From contig VXSV01000086.1 in the NCBI GenBank assembly GCA_009837815.1, positions 1-46,927 of the forward strand: a DNA stretch of 46,927 nucleotides. Reading direction: 5' to 3'. The number at the start of each line of letters is the position of its first letter. Positions within the stretch are counted from its first letter, which is position 1. The notes beneath the pieces were generated by a model. It was not told where the DNA came from and searched no databases. It saw only the letters and a list, made by a program, of their open reading frames with translations. Position numbers and translations under genes: made by a program. Below, piece after piece: positions 26,883 through 35,438 of the stretch. This DNA is from Acidimicrobiia bacterium. GTDB taxonomy: Bacteria; Actinomycetota; Acidimicrobiia; Spongiisociales; ZC4RG35.

Positions 26883-27830
26883 TCATGAACGGGCGATCCT
26901 CGGGTCGAGCCAGGAATAGGTCAGGTCCACCAGCAGGTTGACGATCACGAAGGTGGCGGCCGAGACCAGCACGGCTATCTGAACCACGTCGAACGCCCGG
27001 GTGAGGATGGATTGGATCATAAGCCATCCCAACCCCGGCCAAATGAAGATCTGCTCGATAACCACCATCCCTCCCACCAGCAATCCGAAGTTGACCCCCA
27101 CCTCGGTGACCAGCGGGATGGCGGCGTTCCGGAAGGCATGCCAGTAGTTGACCCGACGCTCCGTCAGGCCCTTGGCGCGGGCGGTGCGCACGTAGTCGGC
27201 GCTGAGCACTTCCAACATCCCTGCTCTCATGAACCGGGTCAGCCGGGCGGCGGTCACCGACGCGATGGTGAGCACCGGCATTATCAGTTGACTGAGGTGC
27301 TTGACGGGATCTTCTCCAAAGGGAACGTACCCCCCGGGAGGTAGAAGGGGGAACACTTCCGCCAGCAGGATGAGCAAGCCGATTCCCATCACATAGGTGG
27401 GCATGCTGAATCCCAGGGTGGTGAACACCCGGGCGATGTGGTCCACCCATGTGCCTTCCCGGATGGCCGAGATCATCCCCAGGGGCACGGCCACAATCAC
27501 CGCCAGGAGTATGGAGAGAGCAGCCAGTTCCAAGGTTCTCCCCAAGGCGGGAAAGACCAGGCCGGACACCTCGGCGTAGCCGTGAGTGATCGACTTCCCG
27601 AAGTCGCCGCGGGCCAGGTTCCCCATCCAGCGCAGGTATTGGACGTGGGTGGGGTCGTTGAGGCCCAACTCCTCTCGGAGTGCTTCGTAGTCCTCCGGTG
27701 AGGCGTCGAGGCCGAGCGTCATGGCGGCGGGGTCGCCTGGGACCAGTCGGAAGATCACGAACACGGCGGTCGAGACGATCCACATGACCAGGATCCCGTG
27801 CAGCAGGCGGCGGGCAACGTATCTGGTCAT
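26883..27830 (-). CDS. Peptide/nickel-type ABC transporter permease (DppB/OppB family)
   Basis: About 315 residues from ATG 27830, which overlaps the ATPase stop (ATGA). The N-terminus MTRYVARRLLHGILVMW and the following FRLVPGDPA are hallmarks of DppB/OppB. The EAA loop reads DYVRTARAKGLTERRV. Six membrane helices are expected. Longer frames back to 27941 run into the upstream gene and were rejected. Confidence 0.94.
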   Translation of the reverse strand: MTRYVARRLLHGILVMWIVSTAVFVIFRLVPGDPAAMTLGLDASPEDYEALREELGLNDPTHVQYLRWMGNLARGDFGKSITHGYAEVSGLVFPALGRTLELAALSILLAVIVAVPLGMISAIREGTWVDHIARVFTTLGFSMPTYVMGIGLLILLAEVFPLLPPGGYVPFGEDPVKHLSQLIMPVLTIASVTAARLTRFMRAGMLEVLSADYVRTARAKGLTERRVNYWHAFRNAAIPLVTEVGVNFGLLVGGMVVIEQIFIWPGLGWLMIQSILTRAFDVVQIAVLVSAATFVIVNLLVDLTYSWLDPRIARS

Positions 27831-28834
27831 GATCGAGGGCCGGAGTCTTCGGCGCCCGGGTAATGGCAGGCTACCAAGCTGTCGGAAACAGGCGCCAATG
27901 GTGGTTCCTGGTCGACGCAGAGTTGGTCGCCTCGCCGGCACCGGGTGCGGAAGCGGCAGCCGGATGGCGGATCGAGGGGATTGGGCAGGTCGCCGGTGAG
28001 AATGATCCGCTCCCGGGTCTGTTGACCCTGGGCGGCGGAGATATCGGGGATCGCCGACAGGAGGGCGATCGTGTAGGGATGCTGGGGGGAGTTGAAAACC
28101 GCGTCCCGGGGGCCTTCTTCCACGATGCGGCCGAGGTACATGACCGCCACGCGATCGGATACCTGGCCCACCACCGACAGATCGTGGGCGATGAATAGAT
28201 ACGCCAGGCCGAGTTCGGTTTGCAGGTCTTCCAGCAAGTTGAGAATCTGGGCCTGGATGGAGACGTCCAGCGCCGACACCGGTTCGTCCAGCACCAGAAG
28301 AGAGGGCTCCAGAGCCAGGGCTCGGGCGATGGCGATCCGTTGTCGCTGCCCGCCGGAGAACTCGTGGGGGAACCGGCGCAGGGAGTCGGGTGGCAACTGA
28401 ACCAGGGACAGGAGTTCGGGGATCTTTTGGCCGGCCACCGCTTTGGAGATGCCATGGATTCGGAAAGGCTCGTACAGGATCTGGCGGACTCTGAACCGAG
28501 GATTGAGGGAGGCGTAGGGATCCTGGAATACGATCTGCATCTCCTGGCGCAACGGACGCATCTGTTGGTGACTGAAGTGGGTGATGTCCTGTCCCGCGAA
28601 ACTCACCGTTCCGGCAGAGGGTTCAAGCAGTCGGATGATGGTCCTTCCCAGGGTGGACTTGCCGCACCCCGACTCACCCACCAGCCCCACAGTCTCCCCG
28701 GGCTTGATGGACAGGGTGACGTCCTCCACCGCCACCAGGGTGGTGGCCTTCTGGGCGCCGCTGCGGCGGATGTGGTAACTGGTGGTGATGTCCCGGATGT
28801 CGAGGATCGGCTTCTGGACGGCGGCGGTGTTCAT
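27827..28834 (-). CDS. Oligopeptide-type ABC transporter ATP-binding protein (DppF/OppF family)
   Basis: About 335 residues from ATG 28834, overlapping the upstream stop by 4 bp. Walker A GESGCGKST, Q-loop VFQDPYASLNPR, signature FSGGQRQR, Walker B LLVLDEPVSALD and H-loop FIAHD are all present. The C-terminal oligopeptide-transporter extension with a Cys motif (CRFRTRCRRGDQLC) may bind an iron-sulphur cluster, as described for DppD/DppF proteins. It is the partner of the ATPase encoded upstream. Confidence 0.94.
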   Translation of the reverse strand: MNTAAVQKPILDIRDITTSYHIRRSGAQKATTLVAVEDVTLSIKPGETVGLVGESGCGKSTLGRTIIRLLEPSAGTVSFAGQDITHFSHQQMRPLRQEMQIVFQDPYASLNPRFRVRQILYEPFRIHGISKAVAGQKIPELLSLVQLPPDSLRRFPHEFSGGQRQRIAIARALALEPSLLVLDEPVSALDVSIQAQILNLLEDLQTELGLAYLFIAHDLSVVGQVSDRVAVMYLGRIVEEGPRDAVFNSPQHPYTIALLSAIPDISAAQGQQTRERIILTGDLPNPLDPPSGCRFRTRCRRGDQLCVDQEPPLAPVSDSLVACHYPGAEDSGPRS

Positions 28835-29841
28835 GTTGCTCTCCCGGCGAGCCAGGATGCCGCCTCCTCGGTGAAGTGACATGCTGCCTGGTGGCGGGTT
28901 CCCATTTCGGCCAGCCGCGGGGAGTCGGATCGGCAGACCGAACGCTCCCCTCCGACGGCGCACCGGGGATGGAAGGGGCATCCCGGGGGGACGTTGGCCA
29001 TGTCGGGAGGCTGGCCGGGAATGGAGTAGAGTTTCGTCCTCCTTTGCGTGATCGAAGGAATGGAAGCCAGCAGCCCGATCGTGTAGGGGTGCCGTGGCCG
29101 GGAGAAGATGTCGCCGATGCGCCCTTCCTCCACGATCCGACCGGCGTACATCACTATCACCCGGTCGGCGATTTGGGAGACCAGCCCCAGGTCGTGGGTG
29201 ATCAGAATGGAAGCCGCCCCCGTCTCCCGGCGGGCTGCTTTGAGGGTTTCGATCACCTGCGCCTGGATGGTCACGTCCAGGGCGGTGGTGGGCTCGTCGG
29301 CGATCAGCAGCTTGGGCCGGTTGGCCATGGCCATGGCGATCATGGCCCGCTGGCGCATACCGCCTGAGTACTCGTGGGGAAACTGGTTGTAGCGCCGTTC
29401 CGGCTGCGGGATCCCCACCATGTCCAGCAACTCGATGCCGCGCCGGCGGTGATTGGACCTGGATTCGGAAGGATTGTGGGTCCACAGAGCTTCCCGCAGT
29501 TGCTCCCCCACCTTGATAACCGGGTTCAGCGAGGTCATGGGATCCTGGAATACCATGGAGATCTCCTGTCCCCGGATCGAGCGGAGGGCTTCCGTGGACA
29601 GGGGCAACAAGTCCTGCCCCTCGAAGAGAGCCTTTCCACCGGTTATCTCCCCGGGGGGTTTGGGGATGAGTCCCAGGATGCTCAGCACCGTCACCGTCTT
29701 GCCGGATCCGGACTCGCCGACTATTCCGAGGGTTTCCCCGGTGTTGAGGGAGAAGCTCACGCCATTGACGGCATTGATCACCTGATCAGGCATTTTGAAC
29801 CGGACCGAGAGGTTCTCGACGGTTAGCAACGGAACTTGCAT
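28831..29841 (-). CDS. Oligopeptide-type ABC transporter ATP-binding protein (DppD/OppD family)
   Basis: 336 residues from ATG 29841. Walker A GESGSGKT, Q-loop VFQDPMTSLNP, signature YSGGMRQR and Walker B LLIADEPTTALD are intact. The C-terminal Cys-rich segment, PPGCPFHPRCAVGGERSVC, is typical of OppD. Its first codon lies 95 bp after the binding-protein stop, with a strong stem-loop in between. Its last codon overlaps the next ATPase gene. Confidence 0.94.
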   Translation of the reverse strand: MQVPLLTVENLSVRFKMPDQVINAVNGVSFSLNTGETLGIVGESGSGKTVTVLSILGLIPKPPGEITGGKALFEGQDLLPLSTEALRSIRGQEISMVFQDPMTSLNPVIKVGEQLREALWTHNPSESRSNHRRRGIELLDMVGIPQPERRYNQFPHEYSGGMRQRAMIAMAMANRPKLLIADEPTTALDVTIQAQVIETLKAARRETGAASILITHDLGLVSQIADRVIVMYAGRIVEEGRIGDIFSRPRHPYTIGLLASIPSITQRRTKLYSIPGQPPDMANVPPGCPFHPRCAVGGERSVCRSDSPRLAEMGTRHQAACHFTEEAASWLAGRAT

Positions 29842-29885
29842 CGAGATTGAAGATACCTTGCTGTGCGAGGTTTGGGCGGGAGGAG

Positions 29886-29913
29886 AGGAGGGGACGCCGG
29901 AACGTCCCCTCCT
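29886..29913 (-). other. Stem-loop between binding-protein gene and ATPase gene
   Basis: A perfect 11-bp inverted repeat, AGGAGGGGACG and CGTCCCCTCCT, with loop CCGGAA lies in the 95-bp gap after the binding-protein stop (29937). No T-tract follows on the transcribed strand. Its position is the same as the stem-loop at 17632, and it may likewise limit expression of the distal transporter genes. Confidence 0.6.
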
Positions 29914-29936
29914 TCCTCAGTTGCCTTTAGCGGGAC

Positions 29937-31835
29937 TTAGCCACCGTCTGTCAGATAGACATTGGTGAGGTAGAGGGTCCCTTGTGTGTGCGAGATGAAG
30001 CCTTTCACGTCGGGACTGTGGGGTATGGGGTTCAGTCGTCCTCCGAGGACGATCTGGGGCTGTTCCTCCATGGCCCACAACTGCAACTGGTGGATGGCTT
30101 CCTTGTACTCGATGTTGGAGGCGATGGATCGGGCACTGGACAGCAGTTCGAAGAACTCGGGCTTGTGGTCGATCCATCCCATGGTCTCAACGAAGAGTTT
30201 GTTGTAGGGATGGTTCAGCAAGTCGTACTCGTCCGGCTTGGGCACCATTGCGCACAAGGCCAGGTCGTACAGGCCAAGCTGGTCAGGGTCATTCGTATGC
30301 GTGGGGAGCGTTCTGTCAACATAGGTCGCCACATCCATGATGTTCAGATCGATCTGGATGTTCAAGCCGGTTTTCAGTTGCTCCTGAACGGCCTCGGCCA
30401 GCCAGGTGTGCTCGATGTTTGTAGCGCAAACTATCATCTCCCCGCCGTCGAAGCCGTCGGCGTACCCCGCACTGGCGAGAACAGCCTTCGCTCCTTCGAC
30501 GTCAGGAGTGTTGTATGAGGCCGCGTCCGGGTTGAAGAACTGCGCGTTGTTCTCCATGGGGTTGGAAATAACCTGCATGTGGCCCAGCAGGGTTCGTTGC
30601 AGCGCAGGGCGATCAATCGCCATGCTGACCGCCTGGCGAACCAGGGGATTCGACCAGATGTCCCTGCGGGTGTTGACGTGGAAGTGATACAGGCCGGTGT
30701 TCCCCTGTGGAGGACTGGCGATTACGATGCCCGCGTCGCTGAGGGCTGCCAACTCGGGCAACGGACCCTGGGCCAGCATGTGGACCTCGCCGGATCGAAT
30801 CTGAAGCGACTGGACGTTCTCATCAGGAACGGTGACGTACTCGATCCTGTCCAGGTAAGCGTCGCCCCAGTAGTCGGGGTTGCGCTCTATGACAACCTTT
30901 TGGTTTTTCTCCCAGGAGACGAACCTGTACGGGCCGGTGCCGGTAGGCGTCGCGTTCAAGTCGATGTCCTCGGCAGGCGATATATACACGTCGATCAGCG
31001 TGCTGTGCAATATGCGATCCGGCTCTGAGAGTCGAACCTCCACGGTGAGGTCGCCAGTCGCTACGACTTCCGCGACTCGAGTCAGCAAGGAAGCTGTCCT
31101 TCCCGCCCCGGGCTCCTGCGCGCGTTCGATTGAGCGAACAACGTCAACGGCGTCCAGATCCGAGCCGTCGTGAAAGACCACGTCCGGACGAATATGGAAT
31201 TCATGCGTCAGACCGTCTTCTGAGACATTCCAGTGAGTGGCCAGCAAAGGCCTGATCTCGTAGGTGTTCAGGTTGAACTCAACCAGGGTTTCATACATGT
31301 TGGTGACGACGTTGCGGCCGGCTGTGGATCCGTACCGGTTGGGATGCATTTGGTTTGGATCGGCCGTTTGGGCGATGATGAGCGTCCCACCACGGGGAAT
31401 CTCCGCTGCCATTGCGGCCTCTTCCAACTCCTTCTCGGCCATGGCCGCTGCCTCTTCGGCTTCGGCTACCATAGCTTCGGCTTCGGCTGCGGCCTCCTCG
31501 GCTTCGGCTGCGGCCGCTTCGGCCTCAGCCAATGCCTCCATGGCTGCTTCGTCTCCTTCTTCGGCTGCCATCTTGGTGGCTTCCAGTTCCGCCATGGCCT
31601 CATCCAGGGCAGCCTGCGCTTCGGCAGCTTCCGCCGCTGCGGCTGCGGCGTCGGCTGCTGCGGCTTCGGCGGCCGCCTGGGCGTCGGCTGCCTCTGCTTC
31701 GGCTTCGGCGCGGGCTGCTGCTTCGGCTGCTGCTTCGGCTTCGGCCGCGGCCGCGGCGTCAGCGTCCGAAGTGTCTTCTCCACAGGCCGCTGCAACCAAG
31801 GCCAGGATGGCCAGCAGTGCGAGTAGTTTCTTCAT
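29937..31835 (-). CDS. Extracellular solute-binding protein family 5 (Dpp/Opp type) on a long Ala/Glu helical stalk
   Basis: About 632 residues from ATG 31835, with AAGGAGA 7-8 nt upstream. The lipoprotein signal peptide ends at C18 (VAAAC). Residues 27-145 are almost only Ala, Glu, Asp, Met, Gln and Leu, without proline, and should form a long single helix or coiled coil. The SBP_bac_5 domain starts at IPRGGTLIIAQTADP (residue 146) and has the family features: YETLVEF, a HEFHIRPDVVFHDGS region and YWGDAYLDRIEY. Family members bind peptides, nickel or small amides. The stalk is unusual for this family and would hold the receptor away from the membrane. Confidence 0.9.
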   Translation of the reverse strand: MKKLLALLAILALVAAACGEDTSDADAAAAAEAEAAAEAAARAEAEAEAADAQAAAEAAAADAAAAAAEAAEAQAALDEAMAELEATKMAAEEGDEAAMEALAEAEAAAAEAEEAAAEAEAMVAEAEEAAAMAEKELEEAAMAAEIPRGGTLIIAQTADPNQMHPNRYGSTAGRNVVTNMYETLVEFNLNTYEIRPLLATHWNVSEDGLTHEFHIRPDVVFHDGSDLDAVDVVRSIERAQEPGAGRTASLLTRVAEVVATGDLTVEVRLSEPDRILHSTLIDVYISPAEDIDLNATPTGTGPYRFVSWEKNQKVVIERNPDYWGDAYLDRIEYVTVPDENVQSLQIRSGEVHMLAQGPLPELAALSDAGIVIASPPQGNTGLYHFHVNTRRDIWSNPLVRQAVSMAIDRPALQRTLLGHMQVISNPMENNAQFFNPDAASYNTPDVEGAKAVLASAGYADGFDGGEMIVCATNIEHTWLAEAVQEQLKTGLNIQIDLNIMDVATYVDRTLPTHTNDPDQLGLYDLALCAMVPKPDEYDLLNHPYNKLFVETMGWIDHKPEFFELLSSARSIASNIEYKEAIHQLQLWAMEEQPQIVLGGRLNPIPHSPDVKGFISHTQGTLYLTNVYLTDGG

Positions 31836-31857
31836 AGGCTTTCTCCTTGGTTTGTTG

Positions 31858-31875
31858 GCTGTCAAAGCTGTCAAA
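31858..31875 (-). repeat. Tandem 9-bp direct repeat upstream of binding-protein gene
   Basis: TTTGACAGC occurs twice head to tail on the minus strand, 23 bp before the start codon of the transporter binding protein. Each copy contains TTGACA, but no suitable -10 box follows. A regulator-binding site is more likely than a promoter. The repeat lies in the 165-bp divergent region shared with the amide hydrolase genes. Confidence 0.4.
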
Positions 31876-32000
31876 GCAACAATAGGACTGAGATCGCAGC
31901 GAATTCCCGAATACCCTGGAAAATCTTGGTTGCCGGCCAAATCGTTACCCCAGGGATGGAAGCACCAGGAAGGTTCGATTAATATGGGCTTTAAGCAAAC

Positions 32001-32339
32001 ATGTCTGACTTTCTGAAGCGACCCCGACTTCCCGCCGGCATTGACGGTTCCCGCCGCGATCTGTGGGAGGAATTCCTTCGACAGCCCTTCGGCAAGCACT
32101 CTCCTGACCTCCAGGCGCTGCTGGAATACATGCGTGGCGGTCCCATCACCGGCAAGTACTTCCTGAAGCTGACCGGCCCGCATTCGGAGTGGACGCTGGC
32201 CCGTTTCAGCGAGACCTTCCCCCTGACTACAGAGACTTTGCCGGAGCACGTCTTCACCACCATCGAAGACGCCGAACACTTCGTATTCCGACGCCGCTGG
32301 GAGGAGATGTTCGGCGCCGACCCGGGAGCGGAGTCGTGA
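32001..32339 (+). CDS. dmfA1: N,N-dimethylformamidase small (alpha) subunit-like protein
   Basis: 112 residues, directly upstream of and overlapping the large-subunit gene (GTGA overlap). The RRDLWEEFLRQPFGKHSP segment and the C-terminal IEDAEHFVFRRRWEEMFG segment match what I recall of the light chain of bacterial dimethylformamidase, which is an alpha2-beta2 iron enzyme. A stop codon 9 bp upstream fixes the ATG at 32001. No Shine-Dalgarno sequence is visible, but TAATAT at 31980-31985 could be a -10 box giving a very short leader. The small subunit has no known fold outside this family, so the neighbour strengthens the call. Confidence 0.82.
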   Translation: MSDFLKRPRLPAGIDGSRRDLWEEFLRQPFGKHSPDLQALLEYMRGGPITGKYFLKLTGPHSEWTLARFSETFPLTTETLPEHVFTTIEDAEHFVFRRRWEEMFGADPGAES

Positions 32340-34570
32340 GCGTCAAGGCTGCGGTCATGGGATATGCGGACCGCCAGAGCGTGCGGCCGGGAGAGCGCAT
32401 CGAGTTCAAGGTGAGCGCCCTGGGTCCGGAGACCTACCGGGCGGACATCGTGCGGCTGATCGCTCCGGAGGTGGGCCTGGGCGAGGACTGTCCGGACTTC
32501 TGCGAGATCGAACTGGGTACCGATGTCTGCGGTGACTATCCTACGGAGTGGCAGCCCATCCATCCCGGTTCGGCGGTGCGGGTCCCGATGCCGGAGGGTC
32601 TTCCCCTGGGAGGGGGAGTAACCCTCAGCGCCAACATCTTTCCCACCCTGGCGTCGGCGGGTCGCCAGGGCATCCTCGGCACCTACAGCCCCACCGACGA
32701 CTCGGGCCTCAGCCTGATCCTGGAGGGCGGGGCGCTCGCCCTGGCGGTGGGAAGTGGGGGGTCCACAACCATCGTGACCAGTTCGATTGTCCCGGTGGAG
32801 CACCGCTGGACGGCGGTGGCCGTCACCTATGAGCCTGACCCAGGAACGGTGGAGTTCCACGCCCGGGGAATGGAGACCCATCGCCTCGAATCCGCGCTGT
32901 CATCCCGGGAGAGGATGGATGCAGCGGCGCCCGGAGCATTGGGAGGAAGCCACTTCCATGTAGGCGCCGTCCGAGCCGTGGACGACCGCGGCGTGGAGCA
33001 CACCGCGCTCTCTTTCAATGGCCGGATCGAAAGACCCCGGGTCTACGCCCGGTTGCTGGATGGTGAGGACATCTCCCGCCTGTCGAAGGTTGCCGGTCCC
33101 GCGCCGGTCGCAGGAGCGCATGCAGATTGGGACCTCTCGATCGGTATCGACACCGACTCGGTCACCGACGTGTCGGGCAACGGCCATCACGGGGAGACCG
33201 TCAACCTGCCCACCCGCGCGGTGGGAGGCTCCAACTGGGCGGGTGAGACCGACAACTGGCAGCTGCGGACCGAGCAATACGGCGCCATCCACTTCCACGA
33301 CGACGACGTCGACGACGCCCGGTGGCGGACCAGCTTCACGCTGGTGGTGCCCGAGGACTGGAAGAGCGGATGCTATGCGGCTCGCCTTCGGGCCGACGAC
33401 GCCGAGTTCTACGTGCCCTTCGTGGTGCGGCCGACTCCCGGCACGGAGGCCGACGCGGTGCTGCTGATCGCCACCGCCACCTACGGCGCCTACGCCAACC
33501 TGAGGCTTCGGGTCGTCTTCCCTTGGAACGAGTTGATCCACGGCCGGTTGACGGTGCTGGACGACACCGATCTGCTGATGCTCCGGTTCCCCGAGATCGG
33601 CTCTTCCACCTACGACAGCCACACCGACGGGAGCACCGTGGTCTATGCCTCGATGCGGCGCCCGGTCACCAATTTCCGCCCCAAGGGCCGCATCTACAAG
33701 TTCTGCCAGGACTTGCTGCTGGTCTCCTGGCTCGAGGAGGACGGGTACGACTACGACGTGATCACCGACGAGGACGTGCATCGCGAGGGCCTGTCTGCCC
33801 TGGAGCCTTATCGGGTGGTCATCACCAGTTCCCATCCCGAATACTTCAGCTCCCAGATGTTCGACGCCACCGAGGACCATGTCAGACAGGGAGGGCGGAT
33901 GATGTACCTGGGAGGCAACGGCTGGTACTGGGTGATCGGCTATCACCCCACTCGCTCGGGAATAGTGGAGGTCCGCCGGCCCGACGCTCCTCGCCTTTGG
34001 GCGGCCGACGTGAGCCAGGGGCATCTCTCGTTCTCCGGGGAGCGGGCCGGTACCTGGTCCTGGGCGGGCCGTCCCCCCGAGACCTTCCTGGGGGTTTGTT
34101 TCATCACCCAGGGATTCGACGAGTGCTCCTACTACCGGCGCACTCCCGCCTCCCAAGACGAGCGGGCCGCCTTCATCTTCGAGGGTGTGGACGACGAACT
34201 CATAGGCGACTTCGGTTTGCTGATGGGTGGGGCGGCCGGATACGAGATCGACCGCGCCGACTTCCTGATGGGCACCCCCCGGCACGCATTGGTGGTGGCC
34301 TCCTCGGAGGAGCACTCCAACCTGTACGACCTGATGGTCACCTCCCTGGTCGATACGTTGCCGCCCAGCAATCCCGATGACCCCGACCGCATCCGCGCCG
34401 ATATGGTGTTCTACGAGACCGCCGGAGGCGGGGCGGTGTTCTCGGTGGGCTCGATCGCCTGGTCGGGAAGCCTCAGCGCGGCGGGCTATGACAACAACGT
34501 GGCGGCGGTGAGCCGCAACGTCCTCAACCGCTTCCTGGATCCCGAGCCCTTCCAGATGCCCGCCGAATGA
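32336..34570 (+). CDS. dmfA2: N,N-dimethylformamidase large (beta) subunit-like amide hydrolase
   Basis: About 744 residues from GTG 32336. The N-terminal half contains a concanavalin/LamG-like beta domain (around residues 90-260) and the C-terminal half the catalytic DMFA2 domain. Y386, Y426 and E502, with H500, have nearly the spacing of the two-Tyr-one-Glu iron site reported for the Paracoccus enzyme (Y399, Y440, E521, H519, from memory). The SHPEY motif is clear. The known reaction is hydrolysis of dimethylformamide to formate and dimethylamine. Many homologues lie in clusters of unknown substrate, and the neighbours here suggest a larger amide. Confidence 0.85.
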   Translation: MSVKAAVMGYADRQSVRPGERIEFKVSALGPETYRADIVRLIAPEVGLGEDCPDFCEIELGTDVCGDYPTEWQPIHPGSAVRVPMPEGLPLGGGVTLSANIFPTLASAGRQGILGTYSPTDDSGLSLILEGGALALAVGSGGSTTIVTSSIVPVEHRWTAVAVTYEPDPGTVEFHARGMETHRLESALSSRERMDAAAPGALGGSHFHVGAVRAVDDRGVEHTALSFNGRIERPRVYARLLDGEDISRLSKVAGPAPVAGAHADWDLSIGIDTDSVTDVSGNGHHGETVNLPTRAVGGSNWAGETDNWQLRTEQYGAIHFHDDDVDDARWRTSFTLVVPEDWKSGCYAARLRADDAEFYVPFVVRPTPGTEADAVLLIATATYGAYANLRLRVVFPWNELIHGRLTVLDDTDLLMLRFPEIGSSTYDSHTDGSTVVYASMRRPVTNFRPKGRIYKFCQDLLLVSWLEEDGYDYDVITDEDVHREGLSALEPYRVVITSSHPEYFSSQMFDATEDHVRQGGRMMYLGGNGWYWVIGYHPTRSGIVEVRRPDAPRLWAADVSQGHLSFSGERAGTWSWAGRPPETFLGVCFITQGFDECSYYRRTPASQDERAAFIFEGVDDELIGDFGLLMGGAAGYEIDRADFLMGTPRHALVVASSEEHSNLYDLMVTSLVDTLPPSNPDDPDRIRADMVFYETAGGGAVFSVGSIAWSGSLSAAGYDNNVAAVSRNVLNRFLDPEPFQMPAE

Positions 34571-34616
34571 CCTGGGGCTTCGGGTTCAGAGACTCCGCCG
34601 GAGGACCGGGAAGGGC

Positions 34617-35390
34617 ATGACCGCGCAGGATTGGTCGCTGGGAGCAGGTCTCCAAGACCGGGCGGTGCTGGTGACCGGAGCGGCGAGCGGCATCGGAAGG
34701 GCGACCGCCCAGGTCATGGCAGCCCTGGGCGCCAGGGTGGCGGCATTGGATGTTCAGGAGACGGTGCGGGAGGTGGTGGCTGACCTGGAGGACCCCGGCC
34801 GACATATGCCGGTGGTCTTCGACCTGGCTGACAGCGGGTCGATGCCTTCGTTGGTGGCCGGTATCGAGGCGCGGCTTGGCCCTCTGTGGGCGCTGGCTCA
34901 TGTGGCGGCCTACCTGCGACGCAAGGAGTTGGGCGATGTGACCGAGGATGACTGGGACGCCCAACTCGATGTGAACCTAAAGGGTTCATTCTTTCTCAAT
35001 AAGGCGGTTGGAGAGGCGATGATCGCCACCGGCGGAGGGGGGCGCATCATCAATTTCACGTCCGGAGCCTGGTTGAGCGGGCCGGTGCACGGCAGCCACA
35101 TCTACGTTGCCAGCAAGGGGGGCGTGGTCTCCATGACCCGCGGGTTCGCCCGGGCCTACGGTCCTCATGACATTCTGGTGAACTGCGTGTCCCCCGGGCA
35201 GATAGACACGCCCATGCAGCACGTGGACAATTTTCCCGAAATCGTGGCGGCCGGAATCGAGCAATGCCCGCTGGGGCGGATGGGACAGCCCGAGGAGTTG
35301 GCCCGGGTAGTGGCTTTCCTGGCTTCCGAGCACGCCAGTTTCGTCAGTGGCGCCACCATCAACGTGAGCGGCGCGCTGACGATGTACTAG
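34617..35390 (+). CDS. SDR family oxidoreductase (first of two paralogues)
   Basis: A 257-residue classical short-chain dehydrogenase. It has the cofactor motif TGAASGIG (residues 22-29), the NLKGSFF Asn region and the catalytic YVASK, with a Ser about 14 residues before the Tyr. Asp after the second strand (ALDVQE) suggests NAD rather than NADP. It starts 46 bp after the amide-hydrolase gene. It closely resembles the protein encoded at 36725, including shared opening (SLGAGL) and closing (ATINVSG) segments. Confidence 0.92.
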   Translation: MTAQDWSLGAGLQDRAVLVTGAASGIGRATAQVMAALGARVAALDVQETVREVVADLEDPGRHMPVVFDLADSGSMPSLVAGIEARLGPLWALAHVAAYLRRKELGDVTEDDWDAQLDVNLKGSFFLNKAVGEAMIATGGGGRIINFTSGAWLSGPVHGSHIYVASKGGVVSMTRGFARAYGPHDILVNCVSPGQIDTPMQHVDNFPEIVAAGIEQCPLGRMGQPEELARVVAFLASEHASFVSGATINVSGALTMY

Positions 35391-35400
35391 AGGCGGATCA

Positions 35401-35431
35401 TTGAACGCCGGTCGACCCCGTCGGCTATTCT
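35401..35431 (+). promoter_or_regulatory. Candidate promoter for the diaminopentanoate-dehydrogenase-like gene
   Basis: TTGAAC (35401-35406) and TATTCT (35426-35431) are 19 bp apart, and the -10 box ends 7 nt before ATG 35439. This would give a leaderless transcript. The AGGA at 35433-35436 is too close to the ATG to be a good ribosome-binding site. Confidence 0.35.
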
Positions 35432-35438
35432 CAGGAAC

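Noticed and set aside
31233-32016. Ser/Ala- and Gly/Phe/Cys-rich plus-strand open frames opposite the Ala/Glu stalk
   Set aside because: They result from the repetitive GC-rich codons of the stalk on the minus strand.
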